NCBI GenBank assembly: GCA_029298735.1
Contig: JANSLP010000084.1
Location: 48,873 to 112,872, forward strand
Direction of reading: 5' to 3'
Length of the DNA stretch: 64,000 nt
Source: Ophiostoma sp. CBS 140.51
Lineage: Eukaryota; Ascomycota; Sordariomycetes; Ophiostomatales; Ophiostomataceae
Notes under the pieces: generated by a model
The model's input: the letters and a program-made list of their open reading frames with translations, nothing else
What the model was told of the DNA's origin: nothing
Database searches by the model: none
Made by a program: the position numbers and the translations under genes
Shown here: positions 23,401 to 34,286 of the stretch, piece by piece
Layout of the letters: every line of letters begins with the position of its first letter
How positions within the stretch are numbered: position 1 is the stretch's first letter

Positions 23401-26141
23401 CTCTCGAGGAGCGGCCACAGTGGCACCGCATGAACCATCACTTCACATCGGCCACGATGCCGGTCACAAACAAGAGACCGGTTACTGTTTGACTTATTTG
23501 TTGTCTTTTGCCAACATGCTCATATGCGAACTGCCGTCATGACCTTTTCCTATTTTCGCCCGTCTTGCTTCCAAAACGGCGAGGCACATACCCGTCTTGA
23601 ACTTGACACTCTCCAGTCTATGGTAAAGAAAAGCGCCCAAGTTGTATGCATATGTCGCTCCTCGATCAAATTCGATGATTGTCGAGTGCGATCGAGCTCA
23701 TTCAAAGTAACCCTCGGCGCTAGGAGATGCGTATATCAACATGAGTTCTCAATAAACTCACCACTGACGTATGTTGTAAGCCACCACACTAGGACATGCG
23801 CACACTAGGACATGCAGTCGGTCTTTTTGTTTTGTTGTATTCGATCAGGCCAAGGCCCGAGTCAGGAATAAGAACAAAAGGAGGAGAAGAAAAAAGAAAG
23901 AAAGGCAGCATCGGGTTCCTGATTTACACGTGATGGAAAACGTCGGCGCCGGGCTTTTCATTGCTGCTGGCGCCCCGAGATGCCGTATTCTCATGATTTA
24001 GGATTCGGTATTTCCTGTTTTCTATTGTTCACGTTGCGTTCTGTTTGACGCCGTATTTCCTGTTTTTTGGTGTCTTGGAGTGTTGTTAAATCGCTGTTTC
24101 CTATTTTAGGCAAAAGGCAAAAGGGTCTCCGACTGGGACCCAATAGGGCAGGCAACCCGCCATTGGCAGTTGGCAGTCGGCGCCCGGCTTCCCCGAATAA
24201 TGGGGCATTGCGCCTCGCTCTCGGTACGGACATTTTGATATTCCCCTTGGATTTGCCATCAAGACAGGTAGGCTGTGCAAATCGCTTGTCCACGAACATG
24301 GGAGCTGGGATGTCACCAAGACGACGTCTGTAATATATTGGAAGCTCGTCAAGCTAAGAATAACCTGCTTACGTGCCTCTTTCTTTTTCGTCTCAATCCC
24401 ATAATCCTCCCGTATTACGAGCCGGGGTTCACATGCAGTGATTTAAAACTTAAAACCAAAAGAAACAGCGCCCAGAGTGCTGGAGCTGGAATGGAAAGGC
24501 CAATATCTCGCAATATGGTTGAGAAGTGCTGTTGATGGGGCGCACTGTGCTCGCTTGCCTCGCTAGGCAAGACCGAGCACGTGACCCTCTTTCCCACCTT
24601 CCCTGACAGTGCCAAAAAGCCTGTTTTCCTTGTCAATTTTCAGGGTCCAGTCTCGCCTTTCTCGCTTGTCAAAAGATATCTCCAGAATTCGTCTCGCCGT
24701 TCATTTAAAAAGACTTGGAAAGGTGTCAGATGTGTTGCAACAACGCTGTCGATTGCGGAGAGCCTCAACAGAAATGTGCACGGGCTTGATCGCTCCCCAG
24801 AATTGCAGAACCACAACGGTTAGGCCAGGCCAGATCCAGCAAGACAGGCCCATTTGGCCCACTCTGAACCCCTATTCTCGACCCCTATCCAATTGTTGGA
24901 GCCCCTGAGATATGGGGACCTCCTATTTCTTAGGTGAGATGGTTGAAGTTGCCTTGTCATTTTACAGTGCTTTTGGTTTCTGAGAACGGAGGAACCAACA
25001 AGCAAAGGATGCCACAGATACAGCTAGAACTAGGAGTGAAAATAACCAGAAAATGCAAAGTTAAACCACAAGAAAGTGCAGATATGCATGATGAGAATCA
25101 AGACTCAGCAAACCCGGTCAGAGGGATGCTGTGTTGCATTCAGAGGAATTGGAGTGATTGGAGTGCAGTTTCAGAAGACATTGGGATGACGATGGGGATT
25201 GCGTACTGTGCATTGGGCCGTGTGGGGAACACTGTGCGGCAAAATGGCAGTCGCACCTTCCTAACATTTCCCCTCCACGTTGCTGCCGCCACCACTATTT
25301 GCCCCCCTACGCAATGCGTGCCCTGGCGTTTCTGCGGCGGAATTAGCGCATGTTTTTAGCCTTTTTAGCAGCCCAGCACGACTTCTTGCCCGAAACCCCG
25401 CCTCCGTCTCAGCCTCTCTCCAGCGCCCAACCACACCTTCCACGCTTTCCACGCCAACTGTCGGCGCTCTTTCCTGTTCCCCAGGCGCTGGAACCATCGC
25501 ACCCGGCTGCGCTAAATTGATTACAGCTTGCTTAGAATTCATCTTCAAGCACTTGCGGCCCTGAGAACCCTATGTTTACAGCACCAAAGGCTCGCTTGCC
25601 TCGTTCCTGCCCATCACCGGCCAAAAATACGGGTCGCTCCTTCTCTCTCATCCTCTTCCGCCTCCTCTCCTCTTGCTTCTCCTCACCCTGTGCCTCTTTC
25701 CCTTTTCTTCTCACTCCCCTTGTTTCGAATCTGTATTCTTTTCCAACATCATTTCTCTCGATCACGAATATCGATACATCTTCTGGCAGCGTTTTGATTC
25801 ACGACTTTTTCTCGCATTCTGCGCGCCCTCATTCGCAGCGTTGTTTTTATAATTCCGGCCTTTTTCCTTCAGAATCCCAAGTCCCTCCAACGCTATCCGC
25901 CTTTCTCGCAGGAGTCCCCCTCCTCGACTTGTCTCGTTTTCCGCATTCGACCACTCGAACATCCTCACATCCTCTCCCCGAGCCATCCTCGATTGTGCAC
26001 GACCGCTCTTCGACGTCATCCTTCGGTTCTTGTTGTCTATCGGCCCTAAAATCGATCAGACAGCGTCCACAGCGAAACCCTCCATCGTCCTCTCCAAATC
26101 AACCCCCCCTCACCTCCCCACCTCAGACACAGTTGGCAAAC
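20444..26141. other. Gene-poor region, 5.7 kb, ending in the kinase leader
   Basis: No convincing gene is seen. Frames are short and of skewed composition. The sedolisin promoter lies at the left, with long purine-rich runs (20480-20900). Repeated TTTCCTGTTTT-like and TTTCCTATTTT sequences occur at 24012-24105, and a 15-base direct repeat (CACACTAGGACATGC) near 23786-23814. The last 600 bases are pyrimidine-rich and should be the promoter and 5'UTR of the kinase gene. They are also open in the kinase frame back to an ATG at 25572, but that would add a Ser/Pro/Cys-rich low-complexity leader unlike known relatives. Confidence 0.5.
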
Positions 26142-28443
26142 ATGTCGACGTGGAAATTGACAAAGAGTAAGACACACAACTCATACTGGTCCCTGGTTGT
26201 CTTCCAGAGCGATCAGCAGAGACTCTTGGGAGGGAATACAGGTCCCGACGTCGGTCCGGGGGGGCGATATGGCCCCCGACCACGCCGGACATACCGGATT
26301 CTCCGGGATACTATGCCAACTCCAATGCTAACCATACCTCCCTCTTCCAGAGCTAAAGGAGACCCATCTGGGTCCCCTTGCCAACTTCTCGCGGTCGACG
26401 TCCACGTCCACCATTGCTCCCGAGAAGGAAGAGAAGCCTGCTGCCCCGCCAGCGGCCACCTCCAGCACCCCGACGCCTCCCTCTAGCAACATTGGTAAGC
26501 CGAGCTTCGACGTCCTCGATACATCTTATACCCGCTCCATGTGTCTGTGTACGTGATACTAACCCCCTCCAGCCGCCTCCGAGGCACTCAGTCAAACCGA
26601 TGTCATCAAGCCACCAAAACCCGGTATTCTCGTCGTCACCCTCCACGAGGGCCAGGGCTTTGCCCTCCCGGAGCAGCACCGCAATGTCTTTAACGGCTCT
26701 CAACACCAGTCCTCCTTGTCCTCCAGCAATGTCCTCTCCAACATGGTCGCTGGGTCTGTTCGGCCCAGCTCCTCGCAGCGCCCAGCAGGCGGCTTCACAA
26801 ACGGCTCCAGCCGGCCCCAAACTTCTGCAGGCAGCGGCTTCGGCAGCATCCCCACCAACCACGGTCGTGTCTCTGGCAAGTACATGCCGTACGCCCTTCT
26901 TGATTTCGACCGCATGCAGATCTTTGTCAACTCCGTCGAGGGTACCCCCGAAAACCCTCTGTGGGCCGGCGACAACACCCAGTACAAGTTCGATGTGTCC
27001 CGCGTAACTGAGCTCGCCGTCCACCTGTATCTGCGCAACCCCAACGCACCTCCCGGCTCCGGCCGCAGCCAGGACATCTTCTTGGGTGTCACCCGCATCA
27101 ACCCGCGCTTCGAGCAGAGCCAGCCGTACGTCGAGGACCCCAAGCTCAGCAAGAAGGACCGCGAGAAGGCGGCTGCCGAGCACGCGGCACGCGAGCACGC
27201 AGCAGGCTTCAGCGGTGTTGAGTGGGCCGATGTACAGTACGGCCAAGGCCGTCTCAAGATCGGTGTCACCTACGTTGAAAACCGTGCCGGCAAGCTCACC
27301 ATTGACGACTTTGACCTGCTCAAGGTTGTCGGCAAGGGCAGTTTCGGCAAGGTCATGCAGGTGTGCAAGAAGGATACACGGCGTATCTACGCGCTCAAGA
27401 CCATTCGCAAGGCCCACATCATCTCGCGGTCCGAAGTCGCTCACACACTGGCCGAGCGGTCGGTGTTGGCTCAGATCAACAACCCGTTCATCGTGCCACT
27501 CAAGTTCACGTTCCAGTCGCCCGAGAAGCTCTACTTTGTGCTAGCCTTTGTCAACGGCGGCGAGCTGTTCCACCACCTACAAAAGGAGCAGCGCTTCGAC
27601 ATCAACCGCGCCCGTTTCTACACCGCCGAGCTGTTGTGTGCGCTTGAGTGTCTGCACGGCTTCAACGTCATCTACCGCGATCTCAAGCCCGAGAACATCC
27701 TGTTGGACTACCAGGGCCACATTGCCCTGTGCGATTTCGGTCTCTGCAAGCTGGACATGAAGGACGAGGACCGCACCAACACGTTCTGTGGTACACCCGA
27801 GTACCTGGCACCTGAGCTGCTCATGGGCCAGGGCTACAACAAGACTGTCGATTGGTGGACCCTCGGTGTGCTGCTGTACGAGATGCTGACGGGCCTGCCG
27901 CCCTTCTACCACGAGAACACCAACGAGATGTACCGCAAGATTTTGTCGGAGCCTCTCTACTTCCCCGGCACCGACATTGTCCCGCCGGCCGCCAAGGACT
28001 TGTTGACCAAGCTGCTCAACCGCAACCCGGCGGAGCGCCTGGGTGCCAACGGCTCGGCCGAGATCAAGGCGCACCGCTTCTTTGACGCCATTGACTGGCG
28101 CAAGCTGCTGCAGCGCAAGTACGAACCGGCCTTTAAGCCCAGCGTGGTACGTCCCCTTGGTGTCTACTCTGACAACTTTGATGAAGCCCAGTACCCAGAA
28201 CCCCTTACTAACCCTTCTGTTCCCACTCCCATTCAGACCGACGCGCGCGACACCGAAAACTTTGACCCCATCTTCACCAACGAGGCACCCCTCGACTCGT
28301 ATGTCGAGGGCCAGCCCCTCTCGCAGACGATGCAGTACCAATTCGAGGGCTTCTCCTACAACCGGCCGATTGCCGGTCTGGGCGACGCCGGCGGCAGTGT
28401 GCGGGACCCGTCGTTTGTCGGCAGCATCCAAGATAACCGGTAG
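26142..28443 (+). CDS. ypk1: AGC-family protein kinase, Ypk1/SGK orthologue
   Basis: A serine/threonine kinase of the TORC2-Pkh-Ypk pathway controlling sphingolipid synthesis, membrane stress and polarity (family knowledge). Four exons: 26142-26166, 26351-26494, 26573-28146, 28237-28443; 649 residues. The 25-base first exon encodes MSTWKLTK and the splice regenerates KKLKETHLG, the start typical of fungal orthologues. Introns have GTAAGA, GTAAGC and GTACGT donors and GCTAAC/ACTAAC branches. Residues about 75-290 form an N-terminal C2-like region (GILVVTLHEGQGFALP). The kinase domain begins near 298 (VVGKGSFGKV), with YRDLKPEN, DFGLCKLD and activation-loop TFCGTPEYLAPE, the Thr being the PDK1 site. 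The C-tail has NFDPIF and hydrophobic motif FEGFSY. The third intron is 90 bases with no stop, so its retention would insert 30 residues between kinase core and tail. Confidence 0.96.
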
Positions 28444-31345
28444 ACGACAGATGCGACGGGGGTGCTTGTTGGTGTAGTTCTTTCTTGGTCTTTTAGTCTC
28501 TGGCTTTGGTCGTTTCATTTCTGATACTCTTTTTTGTTTCTGCCATTTGCTTGTCTACCTTCTTCTTATTTCGGCACATCCTTTTGCCGTACCTATCTTT
28601 TTTTGCATGTAGACGAAAACTCGTTAAATGGGATTTCTATTTTCTGGTGCTTCAACAACTATTTATTTACCTTTTCACGCACGACGCGTGACCATATGTT
28701 TTGAGGGGATGGCATAAGGCGAGAAACGACACAAGGCTCGCCGACAGGACGCGGCTAACAGACTTCCGATCTTTTTGACGTTTTGGCTTTTTGACTAAGA
28801 GGTTGCTTTATTTTGATATATCGAGTCGTTACCTCTTATATATACACGGCCTCGTTTGGCTCACTTTTATCAATCTGACTTCATCTGGAGTTTTTCAACG
28901 CATTCTCCAGTGGTATTTGTTGATGTTCTTGTGACACAGTAGTGTATGTTTTATTCATTAATGCTTCATTATGTATGATGTAAAATGTTATTACGCTTTT
29001 TACTTCAATATTCAGAAAATAAATCACGATTTCGTCTTAATTCAATATTTATGACAAAAATATTCCAAAAATAATACAAAATTTTAAACTTAATGAAGAA
29101 ATGTAGTAAAATATTTTGAATTGTCGATAAAGTGATAATTTAGTCTTTTTACTTGAACGCATCAATCATCACCATCTAAGGTGCGCATCATGAAAGCAAC
29201 GTAAACATGACAATTGCTGATGCATCTGCTATTCGGACCTATCTCCGGCTCTGGCAATGCAAAGCAGCATCCAAAAACGTCTCAGATTATGCAAGGGCCG
29301 TATATGAACAGGTTTTGGTCCTTTTTTGCTGTTGTTGGTGGTGCATGGTCAAGTTGTCAGTTTTTTAAAGTGTGTTAAATCTCGTTACTCAGCTTCGAAT
29401 GTCTCTCCATTTCCCGACTTTGTCTACAGTTTCGCAACTTCTTGTTTGCACGTAAAAAGTTGAATGGCTCGGTCGGCAACGGCAATCTGAACGCGCTGCT
29501 CCGACTTGCGGGAAAATTCAAGCCATTTAAAACAAAAAGTGGTCACGAATTGCTGAAAATAAAAATGGAGAGGGCAGAGAACGGGCGAAACGGACAAAAT
29601 GGGTGCAACAGGCGAAAATGGGGGGGTTTTGATTGCCGGCCAGCGATTTTGCGCCGGTGAAAGGCATTTGGTTCGCTGGCGCTTGCCCCTCTATTTTCAA
29701 CTTCTTCAGCTTTCAGCAATAGCCGGCGACTTTTGGGTGCAAAACGTCACTGGGGGAGGGTGGGGCACTGTACCGATTGTGGCCATAGCGTGAAGAAGGG
29801 CGACAAGAGAGTGGGAAAGAATTCTAGCTGGCTATTTGTACAGGCCGGAAGTGCCCCTCATTCTTGCTCCCCGCACCTTGCTGGGCGTGCTCTTGCCTCT
29901 CGCTGCCCCTGCCGCCTTTACGCGGGTCGTTCCTACCCTTTGGTGCTGGTTCCTGCCTCTTGCAACAGCATAGAAGGTACAAAGTGTCCTGTCTCTGGTG
30001 GACAAAGAAGCTCGATAGCTCCTTCTCGCCCCAACCGCCCAACGGTTTTGTATTTTTCTCTCGCAAACGGGAAGGCGATACCGGTCAGGTCCTTCCCCCC
30101 TACTATCGCCAAGCATCGTCAATTCCCGCTCACTAAGAGCCCCAGAATTATTTTAGAAATGGGCGGAAAACATGGACCAGGTGCAGCTAAGGGCAGAAAG
30201 AGACTGCATTATTCACTCACAAGGGCCCAAGACGGAGGAATTGGAGGAATTAATTGTTCGCTGTTTTGTCTCGTCTCGTGTCTCTCTTTGCCCATTCTAG
30301 CTTCGTTTCTTCTTTTCTTCGTCGGGTCGGTTCCAATGGCATCCCACGCCCAACCCCCCTGCAGGTTCTGGGCTCTTGCCTCGTCGGAAAAGCAATGCGT
30401 AATAAAAGTTGTAAAATTGAAAAGCTTTTAGAAATAGTGTAATCAGGAGACGTGCAAAGAATAGAGAGAGAGACGAAGAAAGAAGGAAAGAGCGACCGCC
30501 TCGATACCTTAATAAACATACACCTTCCCTGGCCTACTTTCTCGTGAAGCTGTCTCCTTTTCCGGAGCTTTAAGTGTTCTTTCCGTCTTCTCTCTCCCCT
30601 CTCTCCTTTCTTCTCTTCCTGAAAAGCCTCACCTTTTTGCTTCCTATTTTGTTTTCCTCGGAAAAGCTCCGCCTACCTGACAACACCCCACCAAATCACG
30701 AACAATGTAAGTGCGTCTTGTTTTGTTTTGCCTTTTCATGCATCCCGCTATCTTCCTTAACGAATTGGGCAGGTCCCAGCCGCCCAGTTTGGAGCTCGAG
30801 ATCAGGAGGGGCAAAATGGGCAGAGTAACACGAAAAGAGGGACATGTACATGTTGACGGCACAAGAAAAGATGTGCAACGCGAGAACTGTCTGTCAGCCC
30901 ACCAGTCGAATTGGTTTGTTGCTCGTCCAGAGTTCTCCACGCCTAGCCAATTGATGCGGTCATAGGTGGGATGGTGGATGGTTGGAGTTGTGGTGGTGGT
31001 CTTTTTGGTGGCTGCTCGCGAACCAAGTAGAAGCAGACTCGAGATCCGCCGTGGCAACGACGACCATTGCTGTCTTGTTCTGTTACTCAACGCCTGCTTG
31101 CTAACGAGTGGTGGAGATTAAGAACACCCACCCGGACTTCGGACCTCTCGCTCTTTTTACTTCTCTCGCCCTCCTTCCCTTTTCTTTTTGAGCTTCAATC
31201 ATCACCTCTTCTCTTCACTTAGTTTTTCATCCAGCCAAACCCTTGCCCATATCTAATAGCAATTGCTTTAGTCTTTTGTCCCCTGCTCGGCTCGACGAAA
31301 CCAGCGCGTTGATCCCCGCATTCGACGCTCTTCAAAACTCTCGAG
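28444..31345. other. Intergenic region between ypk1 and pgi1
   Basis: About 2.9 kb with no convincing gene. It begins with the T-rich 3'UTR zone of ypk1, then holds a strongly AT-rich island (28940-29160), and ends in pyrimidine-rich sequence that should be the pgi1 promoter. TTTTGTCTCGTCTCGTGTCTC-like clusters occur near 30262-30285. A few purine-rich short frames are present but look like noise. Confidence 0.5.
28940..29160. other. AT-rich island
   Basis: About 220 bases dominated by A and T, in sharp contrast with the GC-richer genes around it. It contains several AATATTT and TTTAAA-like blocks and no reading frame. It may be a decayed (RIP-affected) repeat remnant, a matrix-attachment-like region or part of an extended 3' zone; nothing in the sequence decides between these. 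Confidence 0.5.
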
Positions 31346-31850
31346 GTAAGATACACATATGTGGGATGTTTGCCCGCTGAAACTGAGCTGCGGAGCTGTT
31401 TCGCCATACTATGGCTGTTCTTTTTTTCTGGCCTTTCTGCTTGGATTTTCGCATTCCTGTTGTTTGCCGTCATGCTTCTCTCCCGTTTAGCCCCGCGTGC
31501 GGTCTTTGGTCGCCGGGGTTGTGCTCGTCGCAGATGCTTCTAGGCTCTGTTTCCGCACGTTGTTTGTCGTTCATGCTGGTGGGGTGCAGCAAGACATGGA
31601 GTGGGGAGAGAGGCTGCCGCGCAGTATCATGGGACCTACGCTGCGACTGGATCGACTGCAATTGCTAGGATCGCAGGGATCGCACAGCTCCATTGCCATG
31701 GCGGATGCACTGGAACGTGGACTGCGGGAAGGAGTGTCCATAGTTACAAGACGACCAGCTTTTGCGGGTTCAGCTTGACTGCTTTTATGGTTTCACACCT
31801 GCTCTTTTCTTGACAATTGCTAACATATTCTGTCTTTTCACATTGTACAG
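31346..31850 (+). other. Probable 5'UTR intron of pgi1
   Basis: GAG|GTAAGA at 31346, a GCTAAC branch sequence near 31819 and TACAG at 31846-31850 form a complete consensus intron of 505 bases ending 52 bases before the pgi1 start codon. No gene is coded inside. Long leader introns are common in highly expressed fungal metabolic genes and can enhance expression; that role here is inference. Confidence 0.55.
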
Positions 31851-31902
31851 TTCATAACTCACTTTCGACCTTCTTCCCAACCATCAACCCCCCACAATCA
31901 CA

Positions 31903-33650
31903 ATGGTTCAGGCCAGTTCTTTGCCCGCCTGGGCTGAGCTCCAGAAGCACCGCAACACCGTCGGCGAGTCGTTCGTCCTCAAGGATGCCTTCGCCAAGGA
32001 CCCCAAGCGCTTCGACAAGTTCACCCGCGTCTTCAAGTTGCCCGCTGACATTGCCAGCGGCGGCGAGGAGACCGACATCCTCTTCGACTTCTCCAAGAAC
32101 TTCCTCACTGAGGAGACCCAGGCCCTGCTGCTGAAGCTGGCCAGCGAGGCCAAGGTCGAGGACAAGCGCGAGAGCATGTTCAAGGGCGAGAAGATCAACT
32201 TCACTGAGGACCGTGCCGTCTACCACACCGCTCTGCGCAACGTCGGCCCCGAGCCCTGGACCATGACCGTCGACGGTGTTGATGTTGTCAAGACCCCCGG
32301 CGGTGTCAACGACGTCCTTGAGCACATGAAGGAGTTCTCCGAGGAGGTCCGCAGCGGCTCCTGGAAGGGCTTCTCCGGCAAGAAGCTGACCAACATTGTC
32401 AACGTCGGTATTGGCGGTTCTGACCTGTACGTCCTCTGTCTCAACATCTACACGCTGTTTTTTATTGTTTGCTAACCACCTGTAGCGGCCCCGTCATGGT
32501 CACCGAGGCCCTGAAGCACTACGGTGCTTCCGACATGACCCTGCACTTCGTCTCCAACATTGACGGCACCCACATGGCCGAGGCACTCGCCGCGTCCGAC
32601 CCCGAGACCACCCTGTTCCTGATCGCCTCCAAGACCTTCACCACCGCCGAGACCACCACCAACGCCAACACGGCCAAGAGCTGGTTCCTCGAGAAGACCG
32701 GCGGCAAGGGCGACATTGCCAAGCACTTTGTTGCTCTGTCCACCAACGAGGCGGAGGTCACCAAGTTCGGCATTGACAAGAAGAACATGTTCGGCTTCGA
32801 GTCGTGGGTCGGTGGCCGTTACTCGGTCTGGAGTGCCATTGGCCTGTCGGTCGCCCTCTACGTCGGCTACGACAACTTCCACAAGTTCCTGGCTGGTGCC
32901 CATGAGATGGACAAGCACTTCCGTGAGACCGCTCTGGAGAACAACATCCCTCTGCTGGCCGGTGTCCTGAGCGTCTGGTACGCCGACTTCTACAACGCCC
33001 AGACCCACCTGGTCGCCCCCTTCGACCAGTACCTGCACCGCTTCCCTGCCTACCTGCAGCAGCTGTCCATGGAGTCCAACGGCAAGACGGTCACTTCCGA
33101 CGGCTCCTCGGCCAAGTACACCACCGGCTCCATCCTGTTTGGCGAGCCCTGCACCAACGCCCAGCACTCCTTCTTCCAGCTCGTCCACCAGGGCACCAAG
33201 CTGATCCCCACCGACTTCATCCTGGCCGCCCAGTCGCACAACCCCCTGTCCGACAACGTCCACCAGAAGATGCTGGCATCCAACTACCTGGCTCAGGCTG
33301 AGGCCCTGATGGTCGGCAAGACCGCCGACCAGGTCCGCGCCGAGGGTGGCGTCTCCGAGGAGCTCGTGCCCCACAAGGTCTTCCTGGGCAACCGCCCCAC
33401 CACCAGCATTCTGGTCGGTGGTCACATTGGCCCCGCCGAGCTGGGTGCTCTGATTGCCTACTACGAGCACGTCACCTTCGTTGAGGGTGCCATCTGGGAC
33501 ATCAACTCGTTTGACCAGTGGGGTGTCGAGCTGGGCAAGGTCCTGGCCAAGAAGATTCTCAAGGAGATTGACGAGGAGGGCAACGGTGCCGACCACGACT
33601 CCTCAACGGGCGGTCTGCTGGCTGCCTTCAAGAAGTACTCCAAGATCTAA
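31903..33650 (+). CDS. pgi1: Glucose-6-phosphate isomerase
   Basis: Cytosolic glycolysis/gluconeogenesis enzyme interconverting glucose 6-phosphate and fructose 6-phosphate. Exons 31903-32426 and 32486-33650 with a 59-base intron (GTACGT...GCTAAC...TGTAG) give 562 residues, the normal length. The start follows a C/A-rich leader ending CACAATGG. The intron splits the sugar-phosphate motif, which is restored as NVGIGGSDLGPVMV. Other family signatures are EDRAVYHTALRN, FIASKTFTTAET (as IASKTFTTAETTTNA), the MESNGK active-site segment, GPCTNAQHSFFQLVHQGTK and a C-terminal VELGKVLAK helix. Codon choice is strongly C-ending, more than in neighbouring genes, as expected for an abundant protein. It is an essential single-copy function in most fungi. 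Confidence 0.98.
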
Positions 33651-34286
33651 GTGTGCGTGTCCATAGGTAAACATGGAGTATTTTCCGGGAGAGAACTAAA
33701 AGGCTATTTGGAAGATAAAACAACGATGGGAGCCGTGTTGCAACACTTTGCAGTATGTAGTTCCAATATACCTGAATTGAATGAATCATAAAGCAAGGGG
33801 AAAAAAGCAAAAGATACGTGAAGTGTGTTTGTGTGGTATCAGTTGTGTCTGTAGGGACTGTCATTTGTTTTTGTTGCAACTCATGCAGACATGAAATACT
33901 TTGAAGCTAATATTAGCCGTTTCGCTCTTCTGTTTTTAATATTTTTTGAAAAAATTGCACAAGATTTTGCCGCTCAATGCAAAAATAAATATAAATACCA
34001 GAAAATCATGACCAAAAAAGAAGGCATATGTTAAAGGTAATGACAGGATAGAATGTGATATAAATGGCGCCAATAAAGACAGAAAACCTCCCGTTCCGTG
34101 TGCAGTCAACATAGTAGTCAAACCTGCTGTGATAGATCCCAGAGAGTATATGTTTGATACGTCTCTCCCAAAGCGCCGATAAAAGTAAAGTGACTTTTGA
34201 GGTTTCAACGCCGTGGCAAACCCAGTCAAAAGGAAAATGCGAGAAAAGAGAAGAAAAGAAAAGAGGAGAGGCTAGAAGTCGACGCG
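33651..34286. other. Intergenic region between convergent pgi1 and FAR1-like gene
   Basis: 636 bases, AT-rich from about 33900 to 34060. It should contain two 3'UTRs. No gene or RNA was recognised. Confidence 0.55.

Noticed and set aside
25572..26141. In-frame upstream ATG that would extend Ypk1 by 190 residues
   Set aside because: The added sequence is Ser/Pro/Cys/Phe-rich leader-like; known fungal orthologues begin with the MSxWKLTKKLKET-type start found at 26142.
27577..28518. 313-codon minus-strand frame opposite ypk1
   Set aside because: Antisense to the conserved kinase domain; no domain of its own.
32472..33596. Long open frame (374 codons) on the minus strand opposite pgi1
   Set aside because: Antisense shadow caused by strongly C-ending codons of pgi1; Val/Gly/Leu-rich with no domain.
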